This document shows, one piece after another, positions 63,042 to 64,000 of a stretch of 64,000 nucleotides of DNA. The DNA is from Lacihabitans sp. CS3-21. GTDB taxonomy: Bacteria; Bacteroidota; Bacteroidia; Cytophagales; Spirosomataceae. The notes beneath the pieces are model-generated. The model was not told the origin of the DNA, searched no databases, and saw only the letters and a list, made by a program, of their open reading frames with translations. Position numbers and translations under genes: made by a program. The stretch covers positions 62,001 through 126,000 of the forward strand of contig NZ_RJUD01000097.1 of the NCBI RefSeq assembly GCF_024343675.1, written 5' to 3'. Each line of letters begins with the position of its first letter. The stretch's first letter is position 1.

Positions 63042-64000
63042 TTATTCTCTTCCAGGTACAGATCCTAATCTGTCCATTACACATCTGAAGCCAATGTAAG
63101 ATCTCGTGGCCGTACGATATTCGAAAGTGGTTGTACCTGTTTCTAGGAAATAGGCCACATCTTTCCATGAACCGCCTTTAACTACTTTTCTAGGCTCATC
63201 GTCTTTGTCATAAGAAGGGTTTAAGTCCCAGGTGACTGGCATGTAAGAATCTGAGAATGCATCTTGTGTCCATTCTGCTACATTTCCAGCCATGTTGTAT
63301 AAGCCATAATCATTTACATTGAAGGCATTTACAGGGGCTGTATATTGGTATCCATCTTTTTGATAATTTCCTCTATAAGGTTTGAAGTTGGCTAAATAAC
63401 AACCTTTGCCATTGGCTACATATGGGTTACCCCAAGGATATTTCGCTCCGTCTTTGCCACCTTTGGCTGCCCATTCCCACTCGGCTTCTGAAGGAAGTCT
63501 AAATCGGGGAGATTTGAATTGCTCGTTTTCCGCTCTAAAATTGTTGTATAATTGTGTTCTCCATTTCGCAAAATATTGAGCAGCATCCCAGCTAATACCC
63601 ACTACTGGATACATGTCAAATGCAGGATTGCCATAATAGTTTTCGGTTAATTGGTCACCATTGTGATAAGTAAAATCTTTTTTCCAGACTGTGGTATCTG
63701 GATATAGTTTCGTCATAATAAATTCTTCTCCAAGAACTGAAATTGAGTCAGCCATGATAGAGTTGACAAACATTCTATATTCGTGATTAGATATTTCTGT
63801 ATCATCCATATAAAATGGAGAAATCGTAATTCTCTTGTTTAGCGTTATACGAGCAGACATGATATCTTCATCAGTTTGGCCCATGGTAAATGAACCAGAT
63901 GGAATCAATACCATTCCGTTTGGTGCAGTTTGTTTGTAGCCTTTTCTGGCAGTAGCAATTATTTCCCCATTTCGAATTCCGTCTAATGGATCAGCCGCAT
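63042..64000 (-). CDS. gldK: T9SS lipoprotein GldK (PorK), 5' end cut by window edge
   Basis: About 318 C-terminal residues of GldK; the frame is open through base 64000 and the first ATG seen (63914) is internal. The FGE-sulfatase-like fold is plain: 'GMVLIPSGSFTMGQTDED', 'EISNHEYRMFV', 'PVVGISWDAAQYFAKWR', 'RLPSEAEWEWAAKGG', 'YNMAGNVAEWTQD', 'VVKGGSWKD' and 'RSYIGFRCVMD'. GldK forms the periplasmic outer-membrane ring with GldN. First in the gldKLMN operon. Confidence 0.95.
   Translation of the reverse strand, partial: AADPLDGIRNGEIIATARKGYKQTAPNGMVLIPSGSFTMGQTDEDIMSARITLNKRITISPFYMDDTEISNHEYRMFVNSIMADSISVLGEEFIMTKLYPDTTVWKKDFTYHNGDQLTENYYGNPAFDMYPVVGISWDAAQYFAKWRTQLYNNFRAENEQFKSPRFRLPSEAEWEWAAKGGKDGAKYPWGNPYVANGKGCYLANFKPYRGNYQKDGYQYTAPVNAFNVNDYGLYNMAGNVAEWTQDAFSDSYMPVTWDLNPSYDKDDEPRKVVKGGSWKDVAYFLETGTTTFEYRTATRSYIGFRCVMDRLGSVPGRE

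Noticed and set aside
1-64000. tRNA, rRNA, riboswitch, insertion sequence or att site
   Set aside because: Reading the intergenic regions gave no T-arm signature, cloverleaf, transposase or flanking direct repeat.

Overview
The window is AT-rich (mostly T/A-ending codons) and reads as the chromosome of a gliding or T9SS-bearing member of the Bacteroidota, most likely Cytophagales. The reasons are a gldK-gldL-gldM-gldN operon (type IX secretion core and motor), a pectate lyase with a type A T9SS C-terminal sorting domain, a TonB-dependent receptor, a DUF4290 protein beside murA, the birA/rsfS/ftsH neighbourhood, and -7 boxes of the Bacteroidota type TAnnTTTG, five of which have a TTG 15-22 bases upstream. 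No rRNA, tRNA, CRISPR array, prophage or insertion sequence was recognised. Order-level assignment is an inference.

Layout. 1-2576: an ABC exporter ATPase (cut by the window edge), its permease, a YtrA-type GntR regulator and a membrane-anchored beta-rich protein. 2580-5484 (minus): LytS-type kinase, LytTR regulator and glycerate kinase with overlapping ends. 5599-11947: small metabolic and envelope genes (histidine phosphatase, hotdog thioesterase, outer-membrane barrel, patatin, MFS carrier, CrtZ-type carotene hydroxylase, PafA-type phosphatase). 12025-18663: M16 protease, DUF4290-murA, DEAD-box helicase. 18803-23581: a YadA-head/S74 surface protein with an exact internal duplication, divergent from a 7TM sensor kinase and its NarL-type regulator. 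23640-34460: lysS, a barrel-less plug/macroglobulin-like protein, a GHL10 lipoprotein with DinB and nuclease genes, a GH63-like glucosidase, birA. 34554-47601: rsfS, ftsH, a second plug/macroglobulin-like protein, gamma-glutamyltransferase, a MacB-like permease, a universal stress protein, argS, yicC, DUF4126, Lrp. 47836-52210: a membrane-spanning AraC regulator with a periplasmic CBM9-like domain, an S74-chaperone surface protein and a T9SS-exported pectate lyase. 52578-56827 (minus): a lipoprotein subclass-B1 metallo-beta-lactamase abutting proC, a TlpA-like thioredoxin lipoprotein, gatB. 56957-64000 (minus): TonB receptor, gldN, gldM, gldL, gldK (cut by the edge).

How the genes may work together. 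The Gld proteins would export the pectate lyase. The AraC/CBM9 protein looks like a one-protein sensor and activator for carbohydrate, and sits just upstream of the S74/pectate lyase pair. This CBM9-AraC / S74 / pectate-lyase block is the best candidate for a little-described system here. Next come the two barrel-less plug proteins carrying macroglobulin-like domains and the B1 metallo-beta-lactamase joined to proC. MurA has Asp in place of the fosfomycin-target Cys. Several gene starts were set downstream of the longest open frame because a TAnnTTTG box lies inside or upstream of the extra segment.
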